A stretch of 56,215 bases of DNA, taken from NCBI GenBank assembly GCA_002163245.1, contig MAAL01000122.1, positions 1 through 56,215 of the forward strand, given 5' to 3'. Positions 1 to 8,160 of the stretch are shown here, in pieces. Origin of the DNA: Gammaproteobacteria bacterium 42_54_T18. Its GTDB lineage: Bacteria > Pseudomonadota > Gammaproteobacteria > Pseudomonadales > Ketobacteraceae. The position numbers were made by a program, and so were the translations under genes. Position 1 is the stretch's first letter. Each line of letters starts with the position of its first letter. The notes beneath the pieces were generated by a model. It saw nothing but the letters and a program-made list of their open reading frames with translations. It had not been told where the DNA came from and made no database searches.

Positions 1-258
1 ACGGCCGTCAGATAAATCATTTAATTTTTGAAAAATACCATCATCGATAAGGGAGTTAATGCGAGCATGAGTTGTGGTTTTTGCAGCTTGTGTGCTGATG
101 TAGAGATTAGAAACGGGGATTTTATTGCCTTCAATTTTGGCATTTGAACGTCACAAATAACCAGATCCGGCAGTTCATTTCTGATTACTTCTATCCCAGT
201 TATGCCATCGGTGGCCTCAACGACATCGTAACCTTCACTTCCTATTAGCCTTGTTGTT
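1..258 (-). pseudogene. Response regulator remnant (receiver fragment plus HTH-like fragment), runs off left edge
   Basis: Read on the minus strand, about 258 down to 135 encodes a CheY-like receiver piece. It includes GYDVVEATDG and DLVICDVQMPK, where the Asp of CDVQMP is the usual phosphoacceptor. The frame then shifts, and 140 down to 1 encodes NLYISTQAAKTTTHARI followed by LIDDGIFQKL and DLSDGR. That resembles the recognition helix and wing of MarR-like winged-helix domains. A stop codon directly precedes the receiver piece, so it has no start and its first strand is missing. The middle of the receiver is also missing. This is best read as a decayed two-component regulator whose 3' end lies outside the window. 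The receiver part is clear; the identity of the HTH part is an inference. Confidence 0.6.
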
Positions 259-449
259 TATGAATGCTAATTATGGATTTGAAAGCGGATTTGTCCAAGG
301 CCTTTTAGGCATGAAATCCGAATGTTCTTTGGGCGGGGAGCGGCGCTGCTCCAATGCTGTATGAGGTGTTCGGGCTTAGCTCGCCGACAATACTCCTCGT
401 TTTAAAAAGTATATGTAGGGAAAATGAACAAATAGACGCTAACGGGAAG
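259..449. other. Intergenic stretch without a supported gene
   Basis: Only short open frames of 34 to 43 codons occur on the plus strand here. None has a clear ribosome binding site or a convincing family match. A small 5-bp GC hairpin (337-352) is present. The stretch may be decayed sequence belonging to the neighbouring remnant. Confidence 0.4.
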
Positions 450-491
450 GCTACTCTAAACAAGCCTGTTAGGGTGCCTGTTTAGAGTAGC
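450..491 (-). terminator. Perfect 13-bp inverted repeat just after the aldehyde dehydrogenase gene
   Basis: Arms GCTACTCTAAACA (450-462) and TGTTTAGAGTAGC (479-491) pair perfectly around a 16-nt loop, 22 bases past the stop codon of the minus-strand operon. No T tract follows on the minus strand. It is therefore either a non-canonical terminator or a 3'-end stabilising hairpin. Confidence 0.5.
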
Positions 492-513
492 TGGAAGTGT
501 AATGTTTACAGGT

Positions 514-2082
514 TTAGCGTGGCTTTTTAGCGACAGACTCTAATTTCATGCCGATGACTGCTAACTTTAGGAGCTTCAGCGGGCTACGAGTAAAGAGCGC
601 ATTGATTAAGTCCACAAACAAATTGTACTTTTTCTGTGTATAAGGGTACCAATTAGGCTCGATAATACTACTGTCTTTGTCGACAAGAATTGATTTGCTA
701 CGAGAGTACCCTAACAAACCTTCTTCACCTTTCTGTCGGCCGAAACCACTTTCTTTACAACCGCCAAAAGGTAGGTTTGGGTTGCCTTCTGTCAGCATGA
801 CATTGTTGATCGATACGGCTCCACACTCTAACTGTCTCGAAACACGATCAGCGCGTTTTAAATCTTTGCTCCAAACGGAGGCGGAAAGCCCAAAGCTAGT
901 GTCGTTTGAGATCTGGACAACTTCTTCTTCAGTTGAGAATTTGAAGATGGGGAGGAGGGGGCCAAAGGTCTCTTCGTTAACCACATCCATCGATTCATCT
1001 AGATTGGTTAGTACCGTAGGCATGAAGAACATCTCGTTTTCATGCAGTATTTCGCCACCTGTGAGTATCTTTGCCCCTTTTGCTTTAGCATCTTCAACAT
1101 GTTTACGGGCAATATCAAGTTGGAAGTCAACGGTCATACCTCCGATGTCTGCATTGCCAGAATCCCCAGAGTTAAGTACCAACTTGTTGACTTCTGTGGT
1201 GATTCTTTCAACAAACTCATCATATATGTTGTCTTGAACATAGATGCGCTCAACTGAGCTGCAAGATTGACCTGCATTGGTGAGCGCCCCCCAAATGACA
1301 CCGGCAACGACGCGATCCAAGTTTACGTCATCAAACACAATAGCTTGATCTTTTCCACCGAGTTCAATATCTACAGGGATTAGCTTTTCTGCTGCTTGTG
1401 CAAGAATACGCTTGCCTGTTCTTGCGCTGCCGGTGAAAAATATTTTGGCAGGGCGTTGATCGATAAGCCGCTGTGCGGTGATACCGGTACCGTAGGTAAC
1501 AAATACACTTTGTTCCAACATTGGAGCAACAGAGAATATTTTTTCCATTAATCCTGTCATAGGTGTTACTTCAGATGGTTTAAATACTACGGTGTTGCCT
1601 GCTACGTAAGCTGACAATATAGAAGTAATACCTATATGGAACGGGTAATTCCAAGGGGCAATGATTAACACAGTACCGAGTGCTTCTTGGTAAATTTTGG
1701 AGGTCTTTCCCATTAATGTAATTGGGGTTGCGACTTTTTTATCTTTTAGTATTTTTGGAGCGTTGTGAATAAGCCATTCAAAATTATCGAGAACACCCAT
1801 TACTTCTGACACCATTGCATCGGTTCTACTTTTTCGAGTTTCTTTGCAAATGATGTCTGTAATTTCTTCTTTATGGTCGCGCACATAGTCAATCAGTCGC
1901 TCAATATCTTCTAAGCGGTTTTTAAGAGGGACTTTCTGTAGGCGCTGGAATGCTTTTCTTGCTGCTATATAAGTATCTTTAACCTGCTCTTCACTAGTTT
2001 CAGTAATTTGATCAAGCGATATACTGTCTACCGTTGCTGGCTTTGAATGTGCTTTTTTGGCTTTTGTTGTATTTGTGCTCAT
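514..2082 (-). CDS. NAD(P)-dependent aldehyde dehydrogenase
   Basis: A 522-residue ALDH-superfamily enzyme that oxidises an aldehyde to the acid. Family marks are seen in order: PWNYP (143-147), FTGS (216-219), ELGGKD with the general-base Glu (about 240), and NAGQSCSS with the nucleophile Cys274. The start at 2082 is preferred over an ATG 45 bases upstream because AAGGA lies about 9 bases before it and the upstream gene stops at 2087. It is the last gene of a four-gene minus-strand operon with a GMC oxidoreductase, suggesting stepwise alcohol to aldehyde to acid oxidation. Substrate is not deducible, but the length and C-terminal hydrophobic patches fit the class acting on longer or hydrophobic aldehydes. 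Family certain; substrate unknown. Confidence 0.93.
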   Translation of the reverse strand: MSTNTTKAKKAHSKPATVDSISLDQITETSEEQVKDTYIAARKAFQRLQKVPLKNRLEDIERLIDYVRDHKEEITDIICKETRKSRTDAMVSEVMGVLDNFEWLIHNAPKILKDKKVATPITLMGKTSKIYQEALGTVLIIAPWNYPFHIGITSILSAYVAGNTVVFKPSEVTPMTGLMEKIFSVAPMLEQSVFVTYGTGITAQRLIDQRPAKIFFTGSARTGKRILAQAAEKLIPVDIELGGKDQAIVFDDVNLDRVVAGVIWGALTNAGQSCSSVERIYVQDNIYDEFVERITTEVNKLVLNSGDSGNADIGGMTVDFQLDIARKHVEDAKAKGAKILTGGEILHENEMFFMPTVLTNLDESMDVVNEETFGPLLPIFKFSTEEEVVQISNDTSFGLSASVWSKDLKRADRVSRQLECGAVSINNVMLTEGNPNLPFGGCKESGFGRQKGEEGLLGYSRSKSILVDKDSSIIEPNWYPYTQKKYNLFVDLINALFTRSPLKLLKLAVIGMKLESVAKKPR

Positions 2083-2086
2083 GACA

Positions 2087-2506
2087 TTATCCTTGCTGAT
2101 CTGGTGTGCAGGTAACATTGTAATCAATTACATCGTGAACCATAGGTCCAGTGTAAGAAGATGAAGTTTGGTTTGAGTAATACAGACTGAAAACAACACC
2201 CCGAAGGCTAATATTGAGCATTCTAAAAGGTGGGGCAATAAGTTTTGGCATGGACTCGGCATTATCAGCCAACCATAAAAGTAATGAGATAAAGGCTGTT
2301 GGCATGTATTTAAATAACAGTAACAAATAACCGAATGCTGTCGTGTCATCAGCATCAGCAGGGGCCATGACATCGTCAATATAATCGCAGCAGCCGGTAT
2401 CTGAAAATGATGGGAATGCACCGTTGCGAGGGATGACCAAGTCGCCTAGTTTATTGAGACCTTCTAATTGTGTTTCTGAATAATACTCTGAGGCTCCAAG
2501 TTTCAC
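2087..2506 (-). CDS. Small partner protein of GMC oxidoreductase (gluconate dehydrogenase subunit 3-like)
   Basis: A 139-residue protein whose N-terminal third (LGDLVIPRNG, then DTGCCDYIDDVM) resembles the gluconate 2-dehydrogenase subunit 3 family. These are small partners of GMC-type flavin dehydrogenases. A hydrophobic stretch (FGYLLLLFKY to FISLLLWLAD) follows at residues about 58-83. Family members are often Tat-exported, but no signal peptide is visible here. The gene overlaps the GMC gene by 4 bases and ends 4 bases before the ALDH start, so translation is tightly coupled. Likely role: stabilising the dehydrogenase or linking it to an electron acceptor. The match is at motif level, so function is inferred mainly from context. 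Confidence 0.72.
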   Translation of the reverse strand: MKLGASEYYSETQLEGLNKLGDLVIPRNGAFPSFSDTGCCDYIDDVMAPADADDTTAFGYLLLLFKYMPTAFISLLLWLADNAESMPKLIAPPFRMLNISLRGVVFSLYYSNQTSSSYTGPMVHDVIDYNVTCTPDQQG

Positions 2507-3948
2507 GAAGTTATCTCCTTTGTTATTATTTTTTTGGTCGTTTTAGATATGGACGTTCGTTGGCCAGCTTCTGCCAGTATGGTTTCACTGGCGCGATGTG
2601 CTAGCGCAAGTATTGTTAACATTGGGTTTACGCCGGGAGCATTAGGGAATGTAGATGAGTCTGCTATGTAGATGTTTTTCATTCCGTGGACTTCGAAACC
2701 TTCGTTTACGACCGACGTTGCCGCATTCTGTCCAATGGTGCAACCACCCATTAAATGTAAACCAATTCGCATGGGTGAAGTCATCACTTCATAGGCTCCA
2801 AGAGAATTAAACATATCATTTACTAAACGGTTACCGTGGTTGGCTCGTTGTCTATCTCCGTCAGATAAAGGTTTTTTGATGACAACCTTGCCTGCGTTGT
2901 TGAGTGATATTTTACCAGGATCCTGGTCTCTAACAGCAACTTCTATGCAGGCCATATTGCGAAGACGTTGCATGAATTGTTGATGGTCGCCGCCGTAACC
3001 TTGCTTCAACAAAGCAAGAGCGATAGGTCCTGCAAATACATTTTCAAGTTTAAACCCCCATTGACGAAAACGAGGATCTGATGATTTTAACGTTTGAAAA
3101 AATCCTTTGTGTGAATCAACTTTTTCGTTGAAAAATCCAAGGGTCATCCATTGAGGATGGCAGTGGAAATTTTTTCCGAGTGCGGGAAGTTTCTTTTGTA
3201 GTTGGGATTTAAGTAAAAGTTTAGTTGTCCCTACTGCACCAGAAGCAATGATGCACTTTCGTCCGTAGTAGGTCGTTGCTTCACCTTTGTGGTTGCCTTG
3301 TACAGTGACAAATTTTTCGCCATGAATGACTTCAGCAACTTCAAATTCTGAAATAAGCGTTAAGCCTTCTTTTTCTGCTTTTGGGATAAAGGTTTCTAAA
3401 GTGCTTTGTTTGGATTTTCGTGAACAACCCCCAAGGCAAACAATACAGTCGTTATCGTTATTACAGTTGGATTGTCCGCGACGAAGAGGCGAGTGCTCCA
3501 AACCTAAGTTGTCGAAAGCCTTTGCGTATAATTCAGCGTTGCCATTCCAGTCTTGTTTTTGCATGGTATAAAGACTGAGGTGACTTTCGACTTCATCATA
3601 ATGCCGATTCATGGTGTTCAAATCGTGAAACCCGACCCCTGACTGAGTGCGCCAGTCGTTATAGGCAACATCATCAAATCGATCCAGAAGGCACTGGTTA
3701 ATGATTGTTCCGCCGCCAACCACCTTTCCCCTTAGGAAAATTTGATCTGCTTCGGTATTCATTTCTGTACCACCACCCCACATTAATCGCGAGTTTGCAT
3801 GCATTTCATTGCTAGAAAAAGTATCGGCGGCATAACGTTTGCCTGCTTCTAACATTAACACCTTGGCTCCTGAGCGGCTCAGGAAATAGGATAATGCACC
3901 GCCTGATGCGCCCGAACCAACAATGATATAATCGTAAAACTTTTTCAT
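2503..3948 (-). CDS. GMC-family FAD oxidoreductase
   Basis: A 481-residue glucose-methanol-choline family flavoenzyme. The N-terminal FAD site GSGASGG is at residues 11-17, and the C-terminal block HLMGGC then ADSSTFPNAPGVNPML is typical of the family. A Cys-rich segment (CNNDNDCIVCLGGC, about 167-180) resembles the long-chain alcohol and sterol oxidase branch. The chosen ATG at 3948 sits right before the Rossmann strand, has an AAGG site 7 bases upstream, and leaves a 25-base gap after the upstream gene; an upstream in-frame ATG at 4032 would overlap that gene. With its small partner and the aldehyde dehydrogenase it would oxidise an alcohol. The exact substrate is unknown. Confidence 0.9.
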   Translation of the reverse strand: MKKFYDYIIVGSGASGGALSYFLSRSGAKVLMLEAGKRYAADTFSSNEMHANSRLMWGGGTEMNTEADQIFLRGKVVGGGTIINQCLLDRFDDVAYNDWRTQSGVGFHDLNTMNRHYDEVESHLSLYTMQKQDWNGNAELYAKAFDNLGLEHSPLRRGQSNCNNDNDCIVCLGGCSRKSKQSTLETFIPKAEKEGLTLISEFEVAEVIHGEKFVTVQGNHKGEATTYYGRKCIIASGAVGTTKLLLKSQLQKKLPALGKNFHCHPQWMTLGFFNEKVDSHKGFFQTLKSSDPRFRQWGFKLENVFAGPIALALLKQGYGGDHQQFMQRLRNMACIEVAVRDQDPGKISLNNAGKVVIKKPLSDGDRQRANHGNRLVNDMFNSLGAYEVMTSPMRIGLHLMGGCTIGQNAATSVVNEGFEVHGMKNIYIADSSTFPNAPGVNPMLTILALAHRASETILAEAGQRTSISKTTKKIITKEITS

Positions 3949-3973
3949 AACAGGCCTTTTATTTTTATTTTCA

Positions 3974-5170
3974 TTAAACAAAGCATTGTCCGTCACCACG
4001 ATAGGTACTGACGTGGTCGATGACCTCGCCATTTTGCATTACCGCAAGCTGAGTGAAACGTTCACACAGCTCACCGGCTTTACAGTGTCGGAAGAATACT
4101 GGGCTGCCGATTTGAAGTAGTTTCCCGTTATATTTTAATGGTGTTTGTACTTCACCGGGACCTTCATTTTTTATATAGGATAATCTTTTAGGTAGGTAAG
4201 GTTTGGGGAGTTTAATATCACCTGCTGAGCCTGATGCAATATAGCCACCCCCTGAGCAAGTGTAAATTCTCTTTCGTGGTTGACGAGTAACTTCTAATGC
4301 AAACCCTGCGGCTGGTTTGTGTTGAAAATGAGAATAGTAGTCAAACAGGTGGGGAGCAAAAAAGCCGCTACCAACAGCTACTTCTGTAACCGCAGCTTCT
4401 AATATAGTGCTTTCGATACTGCCAGTGCCTCCGCCATTAACAACACGTATATCGGCGCCTTCATTTTTAAGAGCTGCAACGGTATTGCCTCGTCTTTCAG
4501 CAATGATCGGGATTGCTTTTTCCTGCAATTTTTTCACAACGGGATTTTCAATAAGTTTCCCTGGGACTTGATCTCCTAGGCCTGCAATTTGTGCCTCGTA
4601 ACCCATCACTGCACACAGCTCAACGTTCGCCAATGACCGTATCTTTTTATAAAGCGAAACGGCTGCTTCTGGGGAGCGCACAGATGAGCGATAAACACCA
4701 AAGTATAGGCCCGGGAAATCGACTGACATATCTAAGTCTAAACAAAGTAACGCTTTCGTATTTTTACTGTCGGCTATTTTGTTGACCAAGGAGGCTTGCT
4801 CAATGCAATCAACCATGAAGTAAATAGTTTTGCCAGCTTTTACATGTTTACAGGCTTCTCTAATCGCCTCCTGCTGCATGCATGGGTAGGCAATAAGAAG
4901 GTCATCAAAGCCTTTACTGGCTAAAAAAGCCGCTTCATTTGGGTGAAAACACATAAGTCCTTGGAATTGCTTGTTGGCATTGAGAATGCGTTCCATGACC
5001 CAGCGACATCGAATGGATTTTGAGGCTATCCGAATAGGGGTGTTTTGGGCTCGAAGAGCTAGATCATGAATATTTTGATCTAGCAAATCTAGGTCGACCC
5101 ATGCAAAGGGTAATTGCTCAGCGCTAAATGCTTGTTGGTAAGCGGGGTAATTTGGCAGTGCTTTTGTCAT
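3974..5170 (-). CDS. PLP-dependent alanine-racemase-fold enzyme (amino acid deaminase/aldolase type)
   Basis: A 398-residue fold-III PLP enzyme. The N-terminal TIM-barrel strand FAWVDLDLLDQN is followed by RIASKSIRC, whose Lys51 should bind PLP. CSGGGYIASG and the C-terminal beta domain resemble D-threonine aldolase and D-serine dehydratase-like proteins often annotated amino acid deaminase/aldolase. The ATG at 5170 has an AAGG about 10 bases upstream. It is the first gene of the four-gene operon with the GMC oxidoreductase and aldehyde dehydrogenase. Such genes are found next to flavin oxidases, and it may feed a substrate into that pathway. The reaction is not fixed by the sequence. Confidence 0.82.
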   Translation of the reverse strand: MTKALPNYPAYQQAFSAEQLPFAWVDLDLLDQNIHDLALRAQNTPIRIASKSIRCRWVMERILNANKQFQGLMCFHPNEAAFLASKGFDDLLIAYPCMQQEAIREACKHVKAGKTIYFMVDCIEQASLVNKIADSKNTKALLCLDLDMSVDFPGLYFGVYRSSVRSPEAAVSLYKKIRSLANVELCAVMGYEAQIAGLGDQVPGKLIENPVVKKLQEKAIPIIAERRGNTVAALKNEGADIRVVNGGGTGSIESTILEAAVTEVAVGSGFFAPHLFDYYSHFQHKPAAGFALEVTRQPRKRIYTCSGGGYIASGSAGDIKLPKPYLPKRLSYIKNEGPGEVQTPLKYNGKLLQIGSPVFFRHCKAGELCERFTQLAVMQNGEVIDHVSTYRGDGQCFV

Positions 5171-5375
5171 TGTTTATGCGCCTTATTATTGAGCATGAGA
5201 GCCTACAATCAAATAACTGGAACGATCGTACCATAAGAATCTGAATTTGAGTAGATCTAAGTGCGTTTATAACGGTATAAATTTGTAAGTTGTCGTTACT
5301 TTGTATAAAGGACGGTTTTGCGCAAGAGGTACAGTAGTCTGGTATTATGGGCGCCCGACAATACAGGAGTGTGCT

Positions 5376-6080
5376 GTGAGTATAGAGCGTGAAATGTTGG
5401 CTTCATTGCCGCTATCTGAAGTATCTGCTTTGGTGTGGTTTTTAGTGTGTTGGATAGGGTATACCTATTATTCAGAATGGAGAGCTGAGAAAAAGCAGTG
5501 TCTTCACAACACCTTGCACCATCATCGTAAAATCTGGATGACCAACATGCTGGCGAGAGACAACCGTATCGCTGATGCCGCGTTGTTAGCCAACTTGGAG
5601 CGAAGTGTTTCCTTTTTTGCATCCACCACAATGATTATTATCGCCGGAACGTTAACCTTATTAGGCTCATTGGAGCATTTAGAAAACCTGCCTCTGCTTA
5701 GCCCAGAGCAGCAACGCCTTTGGGGTGTGAAACTATTGCTATTGATAGCGATATTTGTATACGCATTTTTCAAATTTAGTTGGTCTTTGCGGCAATACGG
5801 GTTTGCGTGCGTGATGATTGGCAGTGCACCAACCAAAAGCTCTCCCGGAAGTAACTTTGATAAAGAAGCGGCTGAAGTGATCTCTAGAGCTGCAAACGCC
5901 TATAACCTTGGGCTTAGGTCATACTATTTTGCATTGGCGTTTATCGTCTGGTTTGTGAGCTCGTTGGCGTTTATTGGTGCCGCAACATTGGTTGTTTGGG
6001 TGCTCTATCGGCGTGAATTTAAATCTAAGGTACTGAAGGCGCTGATTCGATCATCAGAGACAAAAATACCCCCGATTTGA
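5376..6080 (+). CDS. DUF599-type inner membrane protein
   Basis: A 234-residue membrane protein that looks like the DUF599 family: four hydrophobic segments, the N-terminal SALVWFLVCWIGYTYY, a cytoplasmic block NMLARDNRIADAAL, and a C-terminal helix pair after the LRSYYFALAF region. The GTG at 5376 is chosen because GGAG lies 6 bases before it; the upstream in-frame ATG at 5301 would add 25 residues with no membrane or family character. It is divergent from the PLP-enzyme operon. The family has no established biochemical role, so none is proposed. Confidence 0.8.
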   Translation: MSIEREMLASLPLSEVSALVWFLVCWIGYTYYSEWRAEKKQCLHNTLHHHRKIWMTNMLARDNRIADAALLANLERSVSFFASTTMIIIAGTLTLLGSLEHLENLPLLSPEQQRLWGVKLLLLIAIFVYAFFKFSWSLRQYGFACVMIGSAPTKSSPGSNFDKEAAEVISRAANAYNLGLRSYYFALAFIVWFVSSLAFIGAATLVVWVLYRREFKSKVLKALIRSSETKIPPI

Positions 6081-6151
6081 TTGTGTGAAATGTGAACAAT
6101 GACGTGCAATCACTCAAGTAGACATGGATAATACGCCAAACGGAGGGAGCC

Positions 6152-7453
6152 ATGGAAAAAGTACTGCTATATTTCGCCATTTCATTATGTATTGCTGCGA
6201 CATTGTTATACCTAAGGCGTGCCTTTGAGCGCTCTCCTGTGTGGGGATGGATGAGTATTCTGTTTCCACCTGTTGCACTTATTTATTACGCCGTTTATTG
6301 GGAAAGGTCTAAGAAATTAGCTTGTTTCCATATTGTTGCATTTTCTGTAATGTTGTTAAGTACAGTAATGGCTGTTCGAGCCCATCCTTTTGCGTTTAGC
6401 CCACCATTGTTATCCAATTTACGGATTATTTTTGCTCCGGCATCTTATGGCGAGCCTTTGGTGCTAGATGAGCAACGGTTTCCCTCTAAAAATGATTTAA
6501 AGAAGTTTGAATCTTGGAGTGGTGGCAAATTTGGCGGTAAGTTGGCGGGACAGCAAATGATTGTTGAAACCGTGACGTTAATTGATGGCGTGATTCGATT
6601 TACGCAAGGCAGTGGTTTTTTTGCAGAGAGGCAGGTTTCAATTGTTTTGGGGGAGAAGAGTGACGCGCCGCGTCAGCACTTATTGATTACGCCTGATGCC
6701 AAAGATGCCCCTGAGATTTATTTGTTAACCAAAAATATTGGTGATGAGTTACCTGATGTTGACATTATTACATCTGGTTATTGGATGGATTTGACCTTGG
6801 AGCGAGGAGCATTGAATGCCGTTTCTGGGCACCTTCGGCTGTTGTTGCCTGGTAGTGATCAGGGTTTTTTAACGGGATATTTTGACGGTTTTACCGATGA
6901 ACTTCGTTATGATGATGGAGAAATAGATAGGGCTGTACATTCTAATGCAACGCTTGAACATGTCGTTTCGACACACCTAAAAGCACGACTTGGCGATCAG
7001 CTGCTTGCTGTTAACGGATTTGATAATACGAAATTTGATCTTAACGGCATGTATCCGGAGGGTCGTTCGACGGTATCATTTACACTGTTTGGTGGGATGA
7101 ATCGGTCAGAAACCGTAATGTTATTTTATTCAAATGATGGCTGGGCAGTGATGGAGCAATCAACCAGTGAGTTGGTTGCTGCGGTTAAACAGATGCGACA
7201 AAATCCTCCGGCTGCAGGCTCGCTTAAAGAGGAGGTGCCGTTAGAAGTATCGGTAGAAGAGTCGGAACAATTGTTAGGGAAGAGTGTTGTGGTTTTGCTT
7301 CGTGGTGGAAAAGAACGAGAAGGAACACTTCAGGAAATTACGCCGTTTGTTATCGTGATTAGAAATGTTATTGGTGCGGGTCACGTTGATATTTCTATTG
7401 GAAAGCGAGAAGTTGAATCGGTGCGTTTGACGTTAAGCAAAGCTTCGGGATGA
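6152..7453 (+). CDS. Membrane-anchored protein of unknown function
   Basis: A 433-residue protein not recognised. Three predicted membrane helices occupy residues about 3-22, 31-49 and 57-76, followed by a roughly 350-residue soluble part that is probably periplasmic. The last 65 residues (from about 367, with VVVLLRGGKEREGTL) look like a small beta barrel of SH3 or Sm type. The middle region contains acidic, beta-rich sequence and no catalytic motif that I know. GGAGGGAG lies 5 to 8 bases before the ATG. It follows the DUF599 gene by 71 bases on the same strand and may be cotranscribed. Confidence 0.75.
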   Translation: MEKVLLYFAISLCIAATLLYLRRAFERSPVWGWMSILFPPVALIYYAVYWERSKKLACFHIVAFSVMLLSTVMAVRAHPFAFSPPLLSNLRIIFAPASYGEPLVLDEQRFPSKNDLKKFESWSGGKFGGKLAGQQMIVETVTLIDGVIRFTQGSGFFAERQVSIVLGEKSDAPRQHLLITPDAKDAPEIYLLTKNIGDELPDVDIITSGYWMDLTLERGALNAVSGHLRLLLPGSDQGFLTGYFDGFTDELRYDDGEIDRAVHSNATLEHVVSTHLKARLGDQLLAVNGFDNTKFDLNGMYPEGRSTVSFTLFGGMNRSETVMLFYSNDGWAVMEQSTSELVAAVKQMRQNPPAAGSLKEEVPLEVSVEESEQLLGKSVVVLLRGGKEREGTLQEITPFVIVIRNVIGAGHVDISIGKREVESVRLTLSKASG

Positions 7454-7494
7454 TTTTTAAAGCGCTTTAATTTGTCTGATTTGTCTTAGGAATT

Positions 7495-8160
7495 CTAACG
7501 TTGAGTTAGTAATAATAAATGTAAGCTGCGAGGACCATGAGCCCCTAGCTGTATTGTTTGTTCGATATCGGCGGTTCTTGATGGACCTGTAATAATATTG
7601 ACTGCCCGAGGCATGTTTCCCGCAGAAAGCGAAAGCCGTTCCCACATACTTTCAATATTAGGCACTATATCTTGTTCATTAAGGATGATGATGTGGTGGT
7701 CTGTCAGAAAGTTAACCGTGGTAGGGTTTTTCTCGCTGGAGGTGAGCACTAATGAACCTGTTTCTGCTATGGCTGTAGTTGCGTAACTTAGTCCAATCGC
7801 CTCATTACCTGTTGCTGGAGGTGGTGATAGAGATAGCGTTTCGGGCCAGTCTAAAGGGGTTTCATCCAGAGTAAGAATAGAGTGTAAATTAGTAACCAAG
7901 GTTTTATTAGCGCTGTGTTTTTCTGCGTATTGCAAAACCAATTGAGGCACAAGTGATAGACAGTCAATAGATTGAAAGGTGGACGATGATGCGGAGAATT
8001 TTGATAGAAATATGTCTGTTAACGCTGAAATGTCTAGTTGAGGGTGCAACAAAGGGGGGCGTTTAGGTGCCTGTGGAATCGCTGCTTTTTGTGTGCGTTC
8101 GATTCGATTAAAAATCTTTTTTCGGTTGACTCGATTAAAGCGGTTTAAATTGATGCTCAT
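7495..8160 (-). CDS. lutC: Lactate utilization protein C (LUD domain)
   Basis: A 221-residue LUD-domain (DUF162, YkgG) protein. The C-terminal half has the family blocks IGLSYATTAIAETGSLVL and RAVNIITGPSRTADIE. It is the third gene of lutABC and overlaps lutB by 4 bases. LutABC is a non-flavin L-lactate dehydrogenase complex that passes electrons through iron-sulphur clusters to the quinone pool; LutC is needed for activity though its own chemistry is not settled. The basic N-terminus (RVNRKKIFNRI) is typical. It converges on the 6152-7453 gene with 41 bases between them. Confidence 0.92.
   Translation of the reverse strand: MSINLNRFNRVNRKKIFNRIERTQKAAIPQAPKRPPLLHPQLDISALTDIFLSKFSASSSTFQSIDCLSLVPQLVLQYAEKHSANKTLVTNLHSILTLDETPLDWPETLSLSPPPATGNEAIGLSYATTAIAETGSLVLTSSEKNPTTVNFLTDHHIIILNEQDIVPNIESMWERLSLSAGNMPRAVNIITGPSRTADIEQTIQLGAHGPRSLHLLLLTQR

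Noticed and set aside
260-483. Two short plus-strand frames of 34 and 43 codons
   Set aside because: No ribosome binding site, and the slight V4R-like look of the first is too weak to claim.
677-1237. 186-codon plus-strand frame opposite the aldehyde dehydrogenase gene
   Set aside because: Antisense to a clear enzyme gene, no ribosome binding site and no recognisable domain.
7457-7470. 14-bp palindrome TTAAAGCGCTTTAA between convergent genes
   Set aside because: It has no loop and no T tract, so it is not a credible terminator; a regulator site at this 3'-3' junction is unlikely.
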